Part shown: piece after piece, positions 59,891-64,000 of the stretch
How positions within the stretch are numbered: position 1 is the first letter of the stretch
How the letters are laid out: each line of letters begins with the position of its first letter
Assembly: GCF_000250985.1 (NCBI RefSeq)
Contig: NW_013524651.1
Span: 186,001 to 250,000 of the forward strand
Length of the DNA stretch: 64,000 bases
Direction of reading: 5' to 3'
Source: Nematocida parisii ERTm1
Lineage: Eukaryota; Microsporidia
The notes under the pieces: generated by a model
The model's input: only the letters and a program-made list of their open reading frames with translations
What the model was told of the DNA's origin: nothing
Database searches by the model: none
Program-made: the position numbers and the translations under genes

Positions 59891-60428
59891 GGAATAAAAA
59901 ATTATTTTATACAATATGAATGTTTTAATATGCGATTCCTTTACTGCCCCCTCTACAGATTTCTTGGTTATTTTCTTCAGCAGACAGATTTATCTGTGAT
60001 TATCCGGTGTTCTCTTTTATACTTATTTTTGCTTATTTTTACATGATACTTTCTAATGCCTTATCAAAATAAAATGAATCGAAATTTTCAAACCATACCC
60101 TACCAACCACAGCTAAATATAACTCAAATATACCTTTAATAGAAATACACTACAGAATATACTATGGCCCTACCAATTGACTGGCATACTTTAATTTAAT
60201 CATCTAAATAATCCACTGAAATCGAATTTTATAAGTCTATGTGCAATACGTACTTACAAATACTCTATTGTACATTAATGCACCATAAATTCCCTGAAAT
60301 ATTCTTTCTACTCGTATTATTTATTATTTTTATTAACTAAAAATTCCAATTCCTTTAAAATTCTCATTTCTGTATATTATGTATGCATATTATGTAATAA
60401 TTTTTGGATTAACTTAAATTTATTTATG
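59891..60428. other. intergenic, no gene supported
   Basis: 538 AT-rich bases between the TAF2 start and the small minus-strand ORF. It should contain the TAF2 promoter. Nothing else is recognised. Confidence 0.55.
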
Positions 60429-60578
60429 CTATACTTTACCCTGTGACAGTGCAGATTGAATGGTTTCTTCTACTATCTGTGCTGTCTCAATGTATTTACA
60501 GACTAATTCTTCTACTTCCCTTCCAGTGCGCTTAGATTTATTTACTGTTGTAAAAAGCGTCCTAAGCAGTAAAGACAT
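60429..60578 (-). CDS. small ORF, 49 residues, possible helical subunit
   Basis: ATG at 60578 to TAG at 60429: MSLLLRTLFTTVNKSKRTG, then EVEELVCKYIETAQIVEET and IQSALSQGKV. Balanced codons, an amphipathic helix and a location 24 bp from the divergent MCM3 ATG all suggest a real gene, perhaps a small complex subunit. No family recognised. Confidence 0.5.
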   Translation of the reverse strand: MSLLLRTLFTTVNKSKRTGREVEELVCKYIETAQIVEETIQSALSQGKV

Positions 60579-60602
60579 AAAATGTAAATAAAAGTTTTAA
60601 TT

Positions 60603-62555
60603 ATGGATGCAATAGGCATATACCGAGCACAAATAAGAGAATTCTTTGAACGGTCAAAAGGAGAGAAGAAATACAAAATATCTCTACTGTCCAATCCACC
60701 ACCAAAGAGAATTATTATTGACATAGGAGATATCCGGCGGTTTAATAAAGACCTTTCCCTTGCTCTTCAAGAGAATGCAATATCACTTCTTCCGGCTTTT
60801 GAAGAAATAGCACAGGAATATTCTCAAGTGGCTGTAAATGTGGGAATATCTGGAATACTGTCCGGAGAGAGAATAACACCGCGCACTCTTCTTTCTAAAT
60901 ATATTGGACGCATGGTGTCAATTGAAGGAATTATTACGAGTGCGTCAATAATTAGGCCGAAGATAAGGAAGAGCGTTCATTATATAAAACCAACAAATTC
61001 ATTTGTGTATAAGGAGTACAGAGACATGTATACTATGTCTATGCTGCCACCCACTACATCAGTTGTTCCAAAGCAGTCACTTGATGGAAATCAATTAGAA
61101 CTGGAGTATGGGCTGAGTGAGTACATATCTCACCAGACAATAGTTTTGCAGGAAATGCCAGAATTGGCGCAGCCAGGACAGATGCCTCGTGGTGTGAGTG
61201 TTATTTTAGAGAATGACCTTGCCGGGTTAGTTAAGCCAGGAGACAGAGTGCGTGTGTATGGTACATATAAATGCATATCAAATATTAAAGCAGCACAGGA
61301 TACACTCCGCACAACAATCATAGGTAACAACATAGAAATACTTGGGAAAAAGGAGATGTCTAATAATAACAGTATTGATACGGTCACTAAAATCTTAACA
61401 GAAACTGGCGTAGATGGGCTAGTGCAGTATATTGCACCATCTATTTATGGGCACATTCCTGTTAAAAAAGCAATTTTACTCATGATGATAGGAGGGCAGG
61501 CTGTGCACACAAACACAGGAGGAAAGATTAGGGGAGATATTAATGTTCTTCTTGTGGGTGATCCAGGGATTGCAAAGAGTCAGTTGCTCAGGTATGTTTT
61601 AGACATATCCCCGCTCTCAGTGGGAACAACTGGAAGGGGTGCAACTGGTGTTGGTCTTACTGCTGCTATAGTAGCTGATGCAGATACTGGATCAAGAAGA
61701 ATTGAAGCTGGTGCAATGGTTCTGGCAGATACGGGGATTGTTTGTATCGATGAGTTTGACAAGATGGATGAGACAGAAAGAGCAGCCATTCATGAAGCAA
61801 TGGAGCAGCAGACTGTAACCATTACAAAGGGAGGTATTTATATCACATTAAATGCAAGGTGTTCTGTTTTAGCAGCTGCCAATCCCATCTCAGGACAGTA
61901 CAGAAGTAACTTATCCCCGCGTGAAAATATTCGATTGCCAGAATCAATTCTTACCAGGTTTGATCTTATTTACATCTTAGAGGACACGCTCGAGTACGAC
62001 ACAGAAATTGCAGAGCACGTCCTTGGAAGAAGAATGGGAAGAAGATCTTCTGCATCCGAACTCTCCCAAGATGAAATTTCAGCCTACATACAAGCTGCGC
62101 GTAATATAAACCCAGAACTCACAGATGAGGCAGAGGAATACATCAGTAAAGAATATATCCGTATAAGAGAAGAGGGTGAAAAGAACAAGACAAGCCTCTC
62201 CAGAAATGTCACTGCAAGGTTACTAGAAAGTATTGTAAGACTGTCCACTGCGCATGCAAGAGCCAGACTCTCTTCTGAAATTATCCTGGAAGATGCCATG
62301 GCAGCTGTGGATATACTTGAGCACACTCTTTGGAGAAAGAGTGTTAAGAGAAGAGAGAGAAAAGAACAGTCACAAGATACTCTTCTTAACATATTATACT
62401 CCTACAGAGAAAATAACCCAAATGATAAGCTTGTTTCTGTTGAAAAGATCGTTTCTCTATGTGATGTATCCAGAGAAGCTGTAATTGATGGTCTTATGGC
62501 ATTTGAAAAGGAAGAACTAATCAAACTAGTTGATGGAATGGTTATTTTCCCATAG
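60603..62555 (+). CDS. MCM3: replicative helicase subunit MCM3
   Basis: 650 residues from ATG at 60603. The N-terminal domain has the MCM3-type blocks RIIIDIGDIRRFNKDLSLAL, ITPRTLLSKYIGRMVSIEGI, RPKIRKSVHYI and YGLSEYISHQTIVLQEMPE. These match MCM3 rather than the other MCMs, and there is no four-cysteine zinc finger. AAA+ core: Walker A GDPGIAKSQ (about 319), Walker B IVCIDEFDKMDE (about 380), and the arginine finger in SILTRFDLIY (about 447). A C-terminal winged helix follows. Acts in the MCM2-7 ring at replication forks. Shorter than yeast MCM3, lacking its long acidic C-terminal tail. Confidence 0.95.
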   Translation: MDAIGIYRAQIREFFERSKGEKKYKISLLSNPPPKRIIIDIGDIRRFNKDLSLALQENAISLLPAFEEIAQEYSQVAVNVGISGILSGERITPRTLLSKYIGRMVSIEGIITSASIIRPKIRKSVHYIKPTNSFVYKEYRDMYTMSMLPPTTSVVPKQSLDGNQLELEYGLSEYISHQTIVLQEMPELAQPGQMPRGVSVILENDLAGLVKPGDRVRVYGTYKCISNIKAAQDTLRTTIIGNNIEILGKKEMSNNNSIDTVTKILTETGVDGLVQYIAPSIYGHIPVKKAILLMMIGGQAVHTNTGGKIRGDINVLLVGDPGIAKSQLLRYVLDISPLSVGTTGRGATGVGLTAAIVADADTGSRRIEAGAMVLADTGIVCIDEFDKMDETERAAIHEAMEQQTVTITKGGIYITLNARCSVLAAANPISGQYRSNLSPRENIRLPESILTRFDLIYILEDTLEYDTEIAEHVLGRRMGRRSSASELSQDEISAYIQAARNINPELTDEAEEYISKEYIRIREEGEKNKTSLSRNVTARLLESIVRLSTAHARARLSSEIILEDAMAAVDILEHTLWRKSVKRRERKEQSQDTLLNILYSYRENNPNDKLVSVEKIVSLCDVSREAVIDGLMAFEKEELIKLVDGMVIFP

Positions 62556-62959
62556 CCAGAGATTATTGTTTATGCTTTGGTTTCTATTAATAAATATATA
62601 CGTCATGTCTACCCATATACTACTACGCTTTGTGTGTTTAAGTACATTATATATTTACTGTATTTATTTTAGTACTAAAGGATACTTAAAAAATAAAAGA
62701 AAGAAAAGTATTCAGCTTAAGAATAGAATAAGAATAGTTTTATTTTTGTAAATTTTAAATTTAATATGTATGCGTATAAAGAAAACAATATAAATAATAC
62801 CATAAAAATGAGTATAATAGATAAATACACCATAAATGCACAAAACCATAAAAATCATATTAAAGCAACGGATAAACCACTATAAATATTTATGGAATAG
62901 AACTGGAAAGAACAAGGCATTTAAAGCTTGAAGGCACAATGCAATACGCAGCTGATAGT
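62556..62959. other. intergenic, no firm gene
   Basis: 404 bases between convergent genes. A 48-codon plus-strand frame from 62605 (MSTHILLRFVCLSTLYIYCI, then a K/R-rich tail) has a helix-plus-basic-tail look, but composition alone explains it. Confidence 0.5.
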
Positions 62960-63973
62960 TTATGACAATGCAATCATGTACAGATTTCTGTATAAGTGAG
63001 AAATAAGAGATTCTTGTGGTATAATTAATTTTTCATTAATACAGCGAACCTGTGCATTCCAAAAATTAAATGCTCTATTGTTCTGTAAATCTATTACATT
63101 GGATTTAATTTCCTGTATAACATACTCAGATGGAATGCAATGATAATTATCTGTTGGTGTATTGATTAAAACAAAGTCCCATGGAGCATCGTTTGTTAGG
63201 AATATACCAATTTCATAATCCTTTGGGTCAAGGAAATCAAAGAATTTACACGCACATGCATGTTGCGCTTTAAACAGAGCGCCGGGGGTTTTGAATACCT
63301 TATTAAGGAAATCTTTGTCATTCTCGGCCACAAAACCCTCTATGGGAATCTTCAAGGGAATATTTATAGGCCGGCAGATTTTTGTATCCATAATCCTTTC
63401 CTGGCAAATAAGCACACCATTTTTCTCTTCAACTCTTTTAAATACATTGTCTAGGTGCTTGTAGAAGTAATTATTTCTGTTTATCGTAAAATAATTGTGA
63501 TAGTTATTAAATGCATATGCTTCTCCTGATGTGAGTTTCTTATTCGCTGTATACGTATCTGGAACTATAACCGGCATGGTGGATAATTCAGCGAAGGACA
63601 TTCTGTTAGGAGAGTTTATCGATTTATATCCTATTATTTGCTCTCTTGTTATTTCTGTAAGTATAACAGGAATTGGCATATTTTTTAATGTTTCTTCGCC
63701 AGAACTAAATATAGCAAAATTATATATTCTTTCATATATATTGGCATGCTTCCACACAAAGTAAAATACAACATGATCCTTACATAAACTCTCTATTGTA
63801 TTTACTTCCATCTCATTGTCTGTAATTCTCACCCAGTAAATATCAGATCCTGTTTTTTTCTTTTTGTATGCCATAATAACACCCAGCACATCAGAAGTTT
63901 CCATTAATTTCATTAGATATATTTTTATCTCTGCTAGTGTGTGTGGTTTTACAATTGTGCTTCTATTGCCCAT
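62960..63973 (-). CDS. hypothetical protein, possibly extending past the window end
   Basis: 337 residues from ATG at 63973 (MGNRSTIVKPHTLAEIKIYL). The frame remains open to base 64000 (WLPTISRT just before the ATG), so a start outside the window is possible. The protein is soluble-looking with mixed alpha/beta character, for example VLGVIMAYKKKKTGSDIYWVRI and DYEIGIFLTNDAPWDFVLIN. No signal peptide or transmembrane helix. I do not recognise it. Confidence 0.7.
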   Translation of the reverse strand: MGNRSTIVKPHTLAEIKIYLMKLMETSDVLGVIMAYKKKKTGSDIYWVRITDNEMEVNTIESLCKDHVVFYFVWKHANIYERIYNFAIFSSGEETLKNMPIPVILTEITREQIIGYKSINSPNRMSFAELSTMPVIVPDTYTANKKLTSGEAYAFNNYHNYFTINRNNYFYKHLDNVFKRVEEKNGVLICQERIMDTKICRPINIPLKIPIEGFVAENDKDFLNKVFKTPGALFKAQHACACKFFDFLDPKDYEIGIFLTNDAPWDFVLINTPTDNYHCIPSEYVIQEIKSNVIDLQNNRAFNFWNAQVRCINEKLIIPQESLISHLYRNLYMIALS

Positions 63974-64000
63974 CGTCCTTGAAATAGTTGGTAGCCATTT

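Noticed and set aside
1-64000. CRISPR array, bacterial operons or prophage
   Set aside because: No spaced direct-repeat array with unique spacers and no bacterial genes; the gene content is eukaryotic throughout.
1-64000. Spliceosomal introns
   Set aside because: All recognisable genes are single open frames; the two split genes show one-base frame changes rather than GT...AG gaps.

Overview
The window is eukaryotic and very AT-rich, with intron-free genes packed on both strands. Everything points to a microsporidian. The informational and trafficking proteins are short and divergent, short intergenic gaps separate divergent starts, no introns are visible, there is a reduced mitosome-type carrier translocase, and there are several lineage-specific genes with signal peptides. 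The three-member secreted paralogue family and the LRR/RING-type secreted protein recall the large secreted gene families of Nematocida-type microsporidia. That genus-level assignment is an inference I cannot test here.

Layout. 1-4474 (-) is the 5' part of a very large unidentified helical protein. 4731-5651 (+) is a GRAM-domain, Lam/GRAMD1-like sterol-transport protein. 6185-10264 holds a divergent pair of predicted secreted LRR-like genes; one ends in a RING-like cysteine cluster, the other seems to be split by a frameshift just before its membrane anchor. 10.3-20.2 kb is an extremely AT-rich island full of short palindromic TTATTACACA / TGTGTAATAA repeats. It holds a repeat-protein gene (NTTE repeats), the mRNA guanylyltransferase, an LRR/zinc protein, a small secreted coiled-coil protein, a Scy1-like pseudokinase, a Rab6/Ypt6 GTPase, a Tim22-like protein and small hypotheticals. 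20.2-34.6 kb holds a tail-anchored hypothetical, two members of the secreted paralogue family, an Elongator Elp2-like WD40 protein and a long Sec16. 34.9-37.3 kb is a second repeat island with a DEAH helicase (Prp43-like) that is frameshifted at an A8 run. 37.4-39.5 kb is a repeat-containing gene interrupted by a 305-nt run of N. 39.8-44.1 kb has a multi-pass membrane protein, a domesticated integrase-like protein and TFIIE-beta. 44.7-47.8 kb is the third secreted paralogue. 48.2-64 kb is less repetitive: several hypotheticals, a GC-rich structured-RNA candidate, Exo84-like, Bre1-like, TAF2 with two bromodomains, a small ORF, MCM3 and a hypothetical that may run off the end.

Together the recognisable genes cover transcription and chromatin (TAF2, TFIIE-beta, Bre1, Elp2, capping enzyme), the secretory pathway (Sec16, Rab6, Exo84, Scy1-like, Lam-like), replication (MCM3), RNA helicase function, and a set of secreted, fast-evolving proteins likely to face the host. 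The least expected items are the catalytically dead integrase gene, TAF2 with tandem bromodomains, two GC-rich non-coding islands with strong potential secondary structure, and a palindromic repeat that appears to have entered coding sequence.
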